From the NCBI GenBank assembly GCA_028718185.1, contig JAQUMH010000009.1, positions 37,764 to 101,763 on the forward strand: a stretch of 64,000 bases of DNA. Direction: 5' to 3'. The notes beneath the pieces were generated by a model that saw only the letters and a program-made list of their open reading frames with translations, did not search any database and was not told the DNA's origin. Position 1 is the first letter of the stretch. Each line of letters starts with the position of its first letter. The position numbers were made by a program, and so were the translations under genes. Origin of the DNA: Elusimicrobiota bacterium (GTDB lineage Bacteria; Elusimicrobiota; UBA8919). This document shows, piece after piece, positions 1 to 9,700 of the stretch.

Positions 1-127
1 TCGTCACGGGCTAAAAACTGTACCTGGTTTTTTGATAAAGTACCGAATGCGGATGAGTTATGTATAAGAGGTATCGCGGTTGCAGTTGAAAATTGCAATG
101 ATGTTGTTCCATCACTGCCTGTTGTAA
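1..127. repeat. Exact 127-bp direct repeat, copy 1 (partner 1684-1810)
   Basis: Bases 1-127 are identical to 1684-1810 and the match may continue off the left edge. The 1683-bp offset is exactly 561 codons, so this is an in-frame duplication of a linker between LamG and Fn3 modules within one gene. Confidence 0.9.
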
Positions 128-3100
128 ATACTGTCGGTTCGGTTGTTGTTGATAATATTATTTGTGAATTTGTCCATGCGTTTGTCGAGTATTTTACAGC
201 ACAACTATTATACATCACAGCTATCTCTTCCGGACTTAACGCACGTTTCCAAATACCTACTTCATCAATATACCCTCCAAAATAATCCGTTGCAGGTTGT
301 ATTAAGCCAATATATAAATTATTAGTCACACTCAAAACACCGGACGCACTTCCCTGCGCTGCTAAGAGTCCGTCTTTATATATCTTTGCTGTTGCACCAT
401 CATATGTATATACCATATGATGCCATACGTTTTGTGATACCGAGACAACAGCGGCAGGTGCCCACTTATTAACCCCACCATATGATGCATAAACACCCCA
501 ATTTAAACTGCTTGCTACAGCACCAAATCTAAAGTCATTTGTCCTTCCAATTGCTATTTGCTGGCACGACCAAAAGGGCCGTATCCATTTTACCCATAGT
601 GATACTGACATACTGTTCGTTATTTCGTTAAGTCCCGATCCTTTACCACAATTAACATATTCATTATTATAACCATCAAAATATAACGTACTTTCAGTGT
701 TAGCTCCTGTCTTCCACGAAGAAATATCTTGCCAGTCAGGATTTCCGGTTATTGTGCCGTCATTACCATAACCTGAACTATCTGTAGTATTCCCGTTAAA
801 ATGCATCAATAACACACAACCACTACTCGCTACCAACTCTGTTTTACCTACAATTAACCCGGAATAATTCTCATCCTGAACACTTACCTGTATCTGCGGC
901 GTTGATACGTTTACATATGCTGTATTTGCCGCCCAAGTTTCTGTGGATAATTTCACCTGCGGGTTACTAAATACGGCAGGAGTTGTATCTAATTTGAATG
1001 AACGGGTGGAACTCCAGGCACCATAATTATTAGCACTATATTTCGTTTTTACATGCCAATAGTACTGTGTATTTTCTGATAAAGAAGTTATCACTGCTGA
1101 TGACGGGGTAACATCTCCAAAACCGCCCACAGGCGAACCAAAATTTATGTCGTCATCTATTTCTAAATAATATCCAATTGCTCCAGATATATCACTCCAG
1201 TCACAGATATTTGCATTTGTCCATGGCGCTGTTGACGGACAGTATAGTGTTGGTGATGGTTGTATATATACCGTACAAGCATTGGATAAACTTGACCAGT
1301 TACCCGCTATGTCTCTTGTCCATATCCTAAAAAAATGCGTTGTATCGTTTGTTAAATTTGTAAATGTATTTGCACAATACGATAATTGTGGTAGTGAAGA
1401 GGTCGTGGCTGTATCTATCCGGACTTCTTCCGCTATTCCATGCGGCAGGGTGGTTTCATATCCAAAACCCCATTTGCTATTACTTGGAATAACCGACCAT
1501 GTAGCACGCCGTATCAAAAATTGACCGTTAGATATTGCATCTATTGTTCCGTCTGTGCCGGGTGATACCCAATATAAATTTATATTACTACCACTAGCAA
1601 GTCCTGTCAGTGAGGTTATTGCCGACGGTGGGACTGTATCTACGTTTATCGTGTAACTATCAGATACGGCAAGATTACCTGCTTCGTCACGGGCTAAAAA
1701 CTGTACCTGGTTTTTTGATAAAGTACCGAATGCGGATGAGTTATGTATAAGAGGTATCGCGGTTGCAGTTGAAAATTGCAATGATGTTGTTCCATCACTG
1801 CCTGTTGTAAGCACTAAAGGTTCTGTTGATGTTGAGGTAATTATCCCATAACCATTCACCCATGCAGTTGTTGAATACTTTACCGCACAGGAATTGTACA
1901 TCACCGCTATCTCTTCCGGACTTAATGCTCTGTTCCATATACCAACTTCATCTATATAACCATTGAAATAATTACCGCTCAAACTTCGTCCCATTCTCAC
2001 TGAAAAAGTTGAGATACATAAAGTACCGCTTATTGTTGATGTTCCACACACCACACCATCTTTATATAACTTCAAATAACTACCATCAAATGTTCCTACC
2101 AGGTGTGTCCATTTTCCTAATGGTATTGCAGTCGGACCATACACAATGTCGTCAGATATAACCCCTATTCTTCCTGCTGAAAAATCCGGTTCTCCTGTGT
2201 TAGATTTAGTCCCTAAGAATATACTGTGTAATGATGCAATAGCACCAAATCTCGGTATTGCAACAATTGCCGGCCAATCTTTTCGCGTTACTTGTTTCAC
2301 CCATGCGGAAACTGTGAATGCATTATCAAGACCTATAATTGTGTTAGTTCCACAAATTACACCGTCATCTGTCCCATCACAATATAACATATCCTCAGTA
2401 CCACCGGTTGTCTTCCATGTAGGAGTATTTGCCCATGCAGCCCCATTTATTGCTGTACCATCACAACCATACCCTGAAGAGTCGGTTGCACTACCATTCA
2501 AATGCATCAAGAACACACACCCGCTACTCGCTATTGTCTCAGTCTGCCCTACCCGCAATCCTGAATAATTCGCATCCTGAACATTTATCTGTATTTGCGG
2601 CGTTGATACGTTTACATATGCTGTCGACGTATTTGCCACCCAAGGTCCTGTGGTTAATTTAACCTGCGGGTTACTAAACACGGCAGGAGTTGTATCTAAC
2701 CTGAATGAACGGGTGGAACTCCATGAACTATAATTACTACTACTATCTTTTGATTTTGCATGCCAATAGTATTGGATATTTTCTTGTAAACCACTTACTA
2801 TTGCAGATGATGGGACACCTTCATATGAGAAATTTAACGAACCAAAATTTATGTCGTCATCTATTTGCATGTAATATGAAGTAGCATTAGTTACACTACT
2901 CCAATCAAATTTATCTGCATTTGTCCAAACCGCTGTTGAGGGATAATACAATTCAGGGGCTGATATCGGAGATAAAGCCAGATATGCTGTACATGCATTG
3001 GATACGGCTGACCAATTTGAAACATCATCTGCTGTCCATATCCTAAAATAACTGCTTGTACCTGCCATAAGTCCTGCGATTGTTTTATAACAATACTGAC

Positions 3101-4964
3101 CGGGATTTACCCCGCTGGTTGATATATATACGTTAGTCGCACCTACTACTGCATATGTCGCCCATGAAACCACATATGTAGAATATTGTATGTCAAACTG
3201 GCTGCCAACCTGAAGCGTGCCTGTAACATCATTATCGCCGGGTGTAGTCCACCTGAGTGTTATCTGGTCACCATAATTATATAAAGATGTTAAGTTTGTT
3301 ACTGCTGCAGGTGCAGTTGTATCACTGGTATAATTTATAGTGACATCGTATAAAACAGGTGTGGTTGTGGATGTTAATGTCGTAAATGTTGAACGGTATT
3401 GAATATATTGACCTACTGCTGTCGGGTCGCCGCCATTAGAAACATCTTCCCATACGGGTGTTGCATCTCCTATGTTGAAACTTGTATTGGATGCACGAAC
3501 CTGCATACTAAGTGTCCCGCCAATAACTCCCGCTGAACTGAAAGAAACAGAATCTATTTGAGTAACATTAGACCCCGTATTCTCACGATGAGATGCATAC
3601 GAACCCGTAGAATAGTATAAATTTTGCTCACTTCCTACACTAACGGTCGGTGGTGATGCCACATACATTTGACGATAATATATTGCCTTTATCTCTCCAG
3701 TAGATAATTTCGCTGTATATATCGCTGCTTCGTCTATAAGACCTAAGAAAGGAGTTCCAGTGGTAGTTGCATCTCCATCGCCTATTGCTAATTTATCGGT
3801 TCCTGAGTAAACGCAGCTAGTAATAACTACCTGATCCGTATTATCCTCATGGTCAAAACAACTTCCATTGTAATAATATAAATATTGACCATAACTGCCA
3901 CCACCAAAAGAACCACTCGAATATGTAATAGTTACCATTTGCCAAGTATTTGCTGTAACAAGAGCAGCATTGTTTGCGTAGCCGGCAGAATGGTTTGAGC
4001 CGCCACCTATGTTAATATGATATCCACCACCAACCTCAGCACCCATAAGATACCCATAACCACTGCTGTAACCAGTCCTTCTTCCTAAAATTGCACGATA
4101 AGCGAGAGTATTTGAGGGTTTTACCCATGCTGTTAATGTAAATGAAATTCCAACATTCAAACTTGCATTATTACCACAATCTATATAATCATTATAACCG
4201 TCAAATCTTAGACAATTACCTGAAGACTTAATTGTTGCGGTGCTTGTTCCGCCATATTGACTACCCTCACTTCCTTCCCAAGTTGCTTCATGTATCGTCC
4301 CGTTATTACCATTAGGAGATGAATCGTTTGCTGTTCCACTGCCTTCATCAAAATGCCATACACCTGCAATACGATTATCACCCGAGTTAAATACCGTAAC
4401 CGTAGATATCTTCTGCATGGTACTATCAAATGATGATACTCCTGCCGCTGAAGTATTACCATAATAAAAATATATCGTTTTTGCTGCCGGAGTCTCAGGT
4501 ATGCTGGATATCTTTATCCAAAATCCGGTAGGAGTTGTCTTGGTGGCTGTTGACGGACTAATCCAATAATTAAATAATGTCTTTCCATCGCTATCAGTAA
4601 ATCTTATATCGTCATAATCATCCTGTAATTTGGCGTCAAGGTCTGCGCCTATTGCATCTATCTGATTTGAACCTGTACCTGTACCTATCCATACCTGATA
4701 ATTTACTAATGTAGCGGTAGAGTTAGTTATTGTTATCGCCTTACGATAGGACCATCTTATGTCGTACCAATTAGTTGTAGTAGACGCTATCTGAACACTG
4801 GTAGGGACTGACCATGTATCTACCTGAACTAAATACCCATCACCAAAGTCAGATGCTGTAGTCTCCGTCCAGGTGGCGGAGTATATGTTAGTGGAAAATA
4901 TAAAAATAAACAATATAATGCTGAGACAAAAATATGTAAAATAAAATAATTTATTTTTTTTCAT
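1..4964 (-). CDS. Giant secreted DUF2341/LamG/Fn3 protein, 3' end beyond window
   Basis: The reading frame is open from an ATG at 4964 to the left edge (about 1654 codons visible, no stop). The first 28 or so residues (MKKNK, then a hydrophobic run ending near IYSA) form a signal peptide. A DUF2341-type segment follows (WSYRKAITITNST ... DIRFTDSDG), then a LamG/concanavalin-like domain (IAGVWHFDEGSGTANDSSPN), Fn3-like domains and two further LamG modules (SGCVFLMHLNGSATDSSGYG and a close copy). The Fn3-LamG unit repeats with a period of 561 codons. The start codon lies inside the last codons of the upstream transposase gene, so the two may be translationally coupled. No catalytic domain is visible in the part present. 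It is probably an extracellular glycan-binding or adhesive protein; whether it carries the C-terminal sorting domain of its neighbours cannot be seen. Confidence 0.85.
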   Translation of the reverse strand, partial: MKKNKLFYFTYFCLSIILFIFIFSTNIYSATWTETTASDFGDGYLVQVDTWSVPTSVQIASTTTNWYDIRWSYRKAITITNSTATLVNYQVWIGTGTGSNQIDAIGADLDAKLQDDYDDIRFTDSDGKTLFNYWISPSTATKTTPTGFWIKISSIPETPAAKTIYFYYGNTSAAGVSSFDSTMQKISTVTVFNSGDNRIAGVWHFDEGSGTANDSSPNGNNGTIHEATWEGSEGSQYGGTSTATIKSSGNCLRFDGYNDYIDCGNNASLNVGISFTLTAWVKPSNTLAYRAILGRRTGYSSGYGYLMGAEVGGGYHINIGGGSNHSAGYANNAALVTANTWQMVTITYSSGSFGGGSYGQYLYYYNGSCFDHEDNTDQVVITSCVYSGTDKLAIGDGDATTTGTPFLGLIDEAAIYTAKLSTGEIKAIYYRQMYVASPPTVSVGSEQNLYYSTGSYASHRENTGSNVTQIDSVSFSSAGVIGGTLSMQVRASNTSFNIGDATPVWEDVSNGGDPTAVGQYIQYRSTFTTLTSTTTPVLYDVTINYTSDTTAPAAVTNLTSLYNYGDQITLRWTTPGDNDVTGTLQVGSQFDIQYSTYVVSWATYAVVGATNVYISTSGVNPGQYCYKTIAGLMAGTSSYFRIWTADDVSNWSAVSNACTAYLALSPISAPELYYPSTAVWTNADKFDWSSVTNATSYYMQIDDDINFGSLNFSYEGVPSSAIVSGLQENIQYYWHAKSKDSSSNYSSWSSTRSFRLDTTPAVFSNPQVKLTTGPWVANTSTAYVNVSTPQIQINVQDANYSGLRVGQTETIASSGCVFLMHLNGSATDSSGYGCDGTAINGAAWANTPTWKTTGGTEDMLYCDGTDDGVICGTNTIIGLDNAFTVSAWVKQVTRKDWPAIVAIPRFGAIASLHSIFLGTKSNTGEPDFSAGRIGVISDDIVYGPTAIPLGKWTHLVGTFDGSYLKLYKDGVVCGTSTISGTLCISTFSVRMGRSLSGNYFNGYIDEVGIWNRALSPEEIAVMYNSCAVKYSTTAWVNGYGIITSTSTEPLVLTTGSDGTTSLQFSTATAIPLIHNSSAFGTLSKNQVQFLARDEAGNLAVSDSYTINVDTVPPSAITSLTGLASGSNINLYWVSPGTDGTIDAISNGQFLIRRATWSVIPSNSKWGFGYETTLPHGIAEEVRIDTATTSSLPQLSYCANTFTNLTNDTTHFFRIWTRDIAGNWSSLSNACTVYIQPSPTLYCPSTAPWTNANICDWSDISGAIGYYLEIDDDINFGSPVGGFGDVTPSSAVITSLSENTQYYWHVKTKYSANNYGAWSSTRSFKLDTTPAVFSNPQVKLSTETWAANTAYVNVSTPQIQVSVQDENYSGLIVGKTELVASSGCVLLMHFNGNTTDSSGYGNDGTITGNPDWQDISSWKTGANTESTLYFDGYNNEYVNCGKGSGLNEITNSMSVSLWVKWIRPFWSCQQIAIGRTNDFRFGAVASSLNWGVYASYGGVNKWAPAAVVSVSQNVWHHMVYTYDGATAKIYKDGLLAAQGSASGVLSVTNNLYIGLIQPATDYFGGYIDEVGIWKRALSPEEIAVMYNSCAVKYSTNAWTNSQIILSTTTEPTVFTTGSDGTTSLQFSTATAIPLIHNSSAFGTLSKNQVQFLARD
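1684..1810. repeat. Exact 127-bp direct repeat, copy 2
   Basis: Partner of bases 1-127, encoding the same stretch (around NSSAFGTLSKNQVQFLARDE). The surrounding modules are similar but diverged, so this segment was duplicated or homogenised more recently. Confidence 0.9.
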
Positions 4965-5511
4965 AAAATTGTTCAAAATTAATATTATCTACAAGCGGAT
5001 TATTTTGAATATATTCTCTAATTTTTGTTAATGCTTTTTCATTTCTTATTATATGTTCATAATAGTTCGGCTGCCAAATACTCGTAACTACATCGCCTTT
5101 TGTAGCCGCATCGCCTTGCGATGCTAATCCTTTCTTAATATCTCTCGTAACCCATGATTTAAATGCATTTATAATTTTTGCTAACGATATTTTTGAATCT
5201 TCTAAAACAAATATTATGTGTATATGGTTTAGCATAACTACACTGTAATCAATTTTAACACCAGGGTAATATTTATTTATTAAATTTAGTTTTTCTTTTA
5301 CAATTTCCTTTAATGATTTATTGGCACCATTAGATGGTGCAGCTACAAACTTATTGGTTACAAACTTATTGGCACCATTAGATGGTGCGGCTACAAATAA
5401 TGGGTTACGGTTTTTAGTGCATATTGTTACAAAATAATAACCATCCAAAGAATAGTCGTAATCTTTTAATCTTATTGTTTTATATTTAGGTAATGTATTT
5501 GTATTTACCAT
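4951..5511 (-). CDS. REP-associated tyrosine transposase (Y1/HUH family) with in-frame palindromic insertions
   Basis: This 186-residue protein belongs to the Y1_Tnp / RayT family, single-strand HUH nucleases linked to dispersed palindromic elements. Visible hallmarks are the N-terminal IRLKDYDYSLDGYYFVTICT, the histidine pair H96-I-H98 in VVMLNHIHIIF, and a catalytic tyrosine at 150 or 151 in QPNYYEHIIRNE. Between NPLF (about 38) and LKEIVKEKL (about 67) sits a duplicated VAAPSNGANK segment that family members normally lack. Its DNA is two copies of a 17-bp palindrome 48 bp apart. A third palindrome encodes part of LASQGDAATKGD near 129-140. The gene starts 16 bp after the MerR-receiver gene and overlaps the start of the next gene by 14 bp. 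It looks intact; activity is unknown. Confidence 0.85.
   Translation of the reverse strand: MVNTNTLPKYKTIRLKDYDYSLDGYYFVTICTKNRNPLFVAAPSNGANKFVTNKFVAAPSNGANKSLKEIVKEKLNLINKYYPGVKIDYSVVMLNHIHIIFVLEDSKISLAKIINAFKSWVTRDIKKGLASQGDAATKGDVVTSIWQPNYYEHIIRNEKALTKIREYIQNNPLVDNINFEQFYEKK
5108..5124. repeat. REP-like palindrome GCATCGCCTTGCGATGC inside transposase gene
   Basis: A 17-bp imperfect palindrome inside the transposase coding region. Its reverse complement occurs at 30908-30924, between two convergent genes 26 kb away. That fits a mobile REP-type element of the kind such transposases act on. Confidence 0.6.
5324..5388. repeat. Two REP-like palindromes GCACCATTAGATGGTGC in the transposase gene
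   Basis: Perfect copies lie at 5324-5340 and 5372-5388, 48 bp (16 codons) apart, with similar flanks. They encode the duplicated APSNGANK stretch and keep the frame open. Confidence 0.75.
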
Positions 5512-5527
5512 TTTAACGTCAGTCTCT

Positions 5528-6133
5528 CTATCTTTTCACTTCCACTTCCCCTAGAACCTCTCTTATTTTTGCTCGAAGTTCTTCGGGGGTAAAAGGTTTT
5601 GCCAGATAACCGTCGGCGCCTGCCTGTAAAATCTTGTTCCTATATTCCGGCGTATCGTATGCAGTAATTGAAATTATTTTTATTTTACTGGTACGCGGGT
5701 CGTTCCTTATATTCTGGCATACTTTAAACCCGTCCATACCCGGCATAACTAAATCAAGTGTAATCAAATCAGGCAAATAATCAACAAGCAGTTTGCCTGC
5801 TTCAAACCCGTCCGGTGCATGCTTAACTTCCCATTGCTCATCAGTTAAAATCGCCCTGATTAAATCTACTACGTCAGGGTCATCGTCTATTATAAGCATC
5901 CGCTTTTTCACACCACCGATTAAAGTATCTTTTATTTGAGTAAGTGTAAGCCCGCGAAGCGAAAGATGTTTTATTTGAGCAAGAACTGTAAGCGTTTTTT
6001 CTTCATCATAAAGACGCTGTCCGCCTTCTGTTCTTTCCGATACCTCAATAATCCCTAAATCGGTGTAATGCCTGATTGTACTCGGTAAAACCCTTGCTTT
6101 TTCTGCTATTTCAGAAATTTTTACATTTGGCAT
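5528..6133 (-). CDS. MerR-type HTH fused to a response-regulator receiver domain
   Basis: This 201-residue protein joins two domains. Residues 1-73 are a MerR-type winged helix-turn-helix (KISEIAEKARVLPSTIRHYTDLGII ... GGQRLYDEE). Residues 77-195 are a CheY-like receiver with acidic residues D83-D85, phospho-acceptor D127 in TLDLVMPGMDG, T157 and K179 in YLAKPF. The receiver is probably phosphorylated by a histidine kinase not present here, and the HTH would then act on DNA; this order (DNA-binding first, receiver last) is the reverse of most response regulators. A GGAG-rich site precedes the ATG, and a strong promoter lies 265 bp upstream. The gene is followed at 16 bp by the transposase. 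The target genes are unknown; the giant gene downstream is a candidate. Confidence 0.9.
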   Translation of the reverse strand: MPNVKISEIAEKARVLPSTIRHYTDLGIIEVSERTEGGQRLYDEEKTLTVLAQIKHLSLRGLTLTQIKDTLIGGVKKRMLIIDDDPDVVDLIRAILTDEQWEVKHAPDGFEAGKLLVDYLPDLITLDLVMPGMDGFKVCQNIRNDPRTSKIKIISITAYDTPEYRNKILQAGADGYLAKPFTPEELRAKIREVLGEVEVKR

Positions 6134-6170
6134 TTAAAATCTCCCTCCCCAATTAACCTATTCTTTGTAG

Positions 6171-6268
6171 TCATTGCGAACAGACATATTGTGAAGCAAT
6201 CTATTGAAATTACTTCGCTTACACTCACAACCTTCGGGATTGCCACGGGCTTCGCCCTCGCAATGACC
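6171..6268. repeat. Intergenic palindromic repeat (CATTGCGA ... TCGCAATGA type)
   Basis: The ends TCATTGCGA and TCGCAATGA are inverted, and inner GAAGCAATC and GATTGCC can also pair. Related pieces recur at 28086-28198 and 30906-30990. It lies in the untranslated leader of the MerR-receiver gene and resembles REP/BIME-like elements mobilised by Y1 transposases. Confidence 0.6.
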
Positions 6269-6397
6269 AATTATACTGTATTTTCTACCATCTTATTGTC
6301 ACAAACAATTTTTAAACCGTCAAAACAGTTTCTATAAATTAACCTTAACTGTTTGGTTTAAGTTTTATTCAAAAAAATATATGGTTTCCTACTATTT

Positions 6398-6426
6398 AGT
6401 ATAACACTAAAACAGCATTTTGTCAA
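6398..6426 (-). promoter_or_regulatory. Sigma70-type promoter of the MerR-receiver gene
   Basis: On the minus strand: TTGACA (6426-6421), 17-bp spacer, TATACT (6403-6398). Predicted start of transcription is near 6391, giving a leader of about 258 nt that contains the palindromic repeat. Confidence 0.75.
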
Positions 6427-6616
6427 GTGGTTTTTACATTAAGGTAATTATGTAATTAATGAATGGATACTGAAATTAATGCGGAATTTGTTATTTAGAT
6501 TATTCGATTAAAAAAACTAAGATAAAGATATTAGGATTTTACATAGTCTCTCAATTTTATAGTCATCTAATATCTATCATTAATTTCAATTTTTTTAACT
6601 TTGGACATTGGACATC

Positions 6617-6727
6617 GCCCACCACTCCCGCCACTCCCGCCACTCCCGCCACTGAACCTTTGGCGGGCAGGGAACCTTTGGCGGGCAGGGAACCTTTGGC
6701 GGACAAGAAACCGATGGCGGGCAAGGA
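6617..6727. repeat. Tandem CCACTCCCG units and GGCGGG hairpin repeats after the GH39 giant
   Basis: Three 9-bp CCACTCCCG units are followed by nearly three 18-bp AACCTTTGGCGGGCAGGG units and a variant. CCCGCC and GGCGGG blocks can pair into GC-rich hairpins just beyond the stop codon of the gene ending at 6728, so this may act as a transcript end. A related element lies at 15172-15232. The remainder of 6134-6727 is A/T-rich, apart from the promoter and repeat listed separately. Confidence 0.6.
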
Positions 6728-9700
6728 CTATTTGATTAGTCCTATCTTCCCGGTCTTCTTGTTACCGGCACTGTCATTTATCTGATAAACATATATACCT
6801 CTACCTACTTTATCACCATCGGCATTCTTTCCATCCCACTCGAGCCAGCCAAGATTGCCAAAATCTATCTCTTTCAATTCTCTAACTAATCCTCCTGATA
6901 CATTATACAATTTCATTATGCTGTTTACCGGCAAGTTCATTACTTTTAATTTACCCAGAACCGCTGTTGCCGGATTATATGGGTTTGGATATACTTTTAT
7001 ATTGCTCATATCAGCAGATAAATAACTACCCAATATACGGTATGTTGAAAAATGTTTGACGGTTGCAGTTACTGTGTTGTTTGTTTTATCTACTGTCTGC
7101 AGACCTGTTACCAAATCCCAATCTGTTCCGGTCCAATAATAAATCCTGAGTCCGTCTTCGTTTAATGTCCCTATATCTGCTGTTGTATATGGTATTGTTA
7201 TATTTACTGCTCTTGTGAATACCTGGTCCTCTAATTCCGGTGCACTTTCTTTAAATGTTAACTCACCAAAATCATAACATATCGGATGGACAGTATTAAT
7301 ATATTTTATTGAATTTTGGACCGACGGAACTGCACTCGTCTTTATTGAGGCAAGGTACTTGTTCATCGATAGGATTCCTGTAGGTATCAGTATCTTTAAT
7401 CCGTTAACACCCCGTATTGAACCACCCTGGTAGCCTACTAACTTTGCTATATACATATCATTGAAATTTATAATTATAGGCGATGTCGTGTCACCGGTCA
7501 GCTCTACAGTATCTATATCACTACGGAATGGAACAGAAACTTCCTTCTCACCTGCATCCGCTTCTGTTAATGTTGAATCTGTTGTATCCAGAACACTGCT
7601 TTTACTGTTCTTGGTTGTTAGTGTTAGTGTGCCGGTGTAATCGGTCGCAATACTATTCTCATCTACATTGTATACCTGTAATTTAAACTTTAAACTCGCA
7701 GATGCTGATGCTCCTACTTTTGTTGTTGTTGTCCCGTCATCGTAGTAATAGGTATATATCCGGTGTTTTAAGTTGTTGTTATATGTCGTAAAACTATATT
7801 GTGCTGATGTTTGAAGATTACCAAATGGGTCACGGCTATAAACCCTGTAATAATAGGTTTTGCCTTTCTGTAATCCGCCAATTGAAACGCTATGTAACCT
7901 TGTTGGTGTTGTATCTAATGAAGTTGTTATGCCCATTGCCGTTGTAGTTCCATATCCTACCTGCGAATCTGAGTTCTCATCAGTTGTCCATATTAAAACT
8001 GCACCATTTATTGTTACACTGGCACGTACATTGCTTATTACCGGCGGATTAGGATCAGTCGCACCTGTTGTAAAACTGTAATCACCTGTCGTTGTTGTGT
8101 TACCATTCATATCTACGGACACCATCCGGTAATGATAGACTGTATTCTCAGTAAGACCGTTTAATGTAACACTGTGTGAATATACTCCACCGGTATCTGC
8201 TACCAGCGTCGCACTACCATAACTTGTTGTTAAACCATATTCTATTTTGCTGTTCGCAGGTTCATTTGTCGTCCAGGTTAGAACTACGCCGCTACCGGAT
8301 ATGTTTGCCGGTGCCACCGCACTTACTACCGGCGGTGTAGTGTCGTTAGTTAGTCTTATTATACTGATATAATTAAAATTACCGTTCCAATCTTTACTAC
8401 CGGAATCCATTACTAACTTCATTATCAGGTTACCGGAAATAAGCAACACATTAGATGAGACTTCTATATCTGTCCACGTACTCCACCCGCCCGTATCAGG
8501 TATGCTTACCGGTGGTGTTATAATATTTGCTTGTGCATTATGAACACCAAATTCAAGGTGTATTGGATTTCCAATACTCCCCTGTCCATTTGATGCTCTT
8601 ATTATTATTTTATATTCAGCAGTCTCGCTCACATTTACACTGTATTCTAACCACTCACCGGATACTGCATACCCAATATTGTAACCACCACCGGTATCAG
8701 TGCAATTCTCTATATCTACTGCTTCACTTGTCCTGTATGCACCACCTAAATTGCCGGGGGTTGTATCATAATATGTTTTTCCTTCAGCAGAACCACTTGT
8801 TACCGTGTCATAATTCTCAATCTCTATCGTTGTTGTTGCTATTCCTATCTGCCATGGATTACCGTTGTTACCATATGACTGTTGTAGTGAAACGGGTGGT
8901 ATTACTATATATGCCACGCTATTAACTGAGCTATCGGTCATTGCTGTTTTAAACGCACGTGTTCGAACTGTCGCACTCTGGGCTAATGTAAATGGTGCTG
9001 AATATAGCAATGACGATGATGTCGGGTCTGTTCCATTTGTTGTATATCTTATCGTCGCTCCGCCGGTTGCACAACCTAAGGTTACTGTAACAGAACTTGC
9101 ATATGTCCCTGCTCCCGGGCTTATCGTTGGTGTTTCTACTGTATTGGGTGTATCTGCATTTAATTTTATTAAACTAATATAATTAAAATTACTACAATAA
9201 ACTGCCGCACTAGGATCCAACACTAACCTCATTATCTGGTTACCTGCATTAAGTGTTACATTTGTTGCGATTACTGCATCTGTCCATACCTGCCAGTTAC
9301 CTGTTCCAGGTAAGATTACTGAAGCTGTCTGAAGATATTTTACATCACTCTGGGCAAATTCAATATGAACACTATCGTCAACTGTTGTATCACGGGCTGT
9401 TCTTAATATTATTCTATATGTGCCGCTCTGATTTACATTAATACTATATTCTAACCATTCTCCGGGTATTGTATGTCCTATATCGTATCCAGCGCCTGTA
9501 TCACTGCATACTTCTATATCCACACCTTCGGTTGTCCTAAATATGTTTGAATGATCCTCCTGGCCAGGGGTTGTATCATGATATGCTATGCCCTCACCAG
9601 TGCCACTTGTTACTGTATCATAATCTTCTGCCTCTATAGTTGTTGTTCCTGAACCTATTGACCATGCTACTCCACTCGGATATGCCTGCTGTTGTGAAAC

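Noticed and set aside
4208-4462. Minus-strand frame of 84 codons within the partial giant
   Set aside because: It is in a different frame from the long open frame that carries recognisable domains.
6617-6727. Possible CRISPR-like array
   Set aside because: Units are 9 and 18 bp, adjacent without spacers; they form GC hairpins. No cas genes are present.
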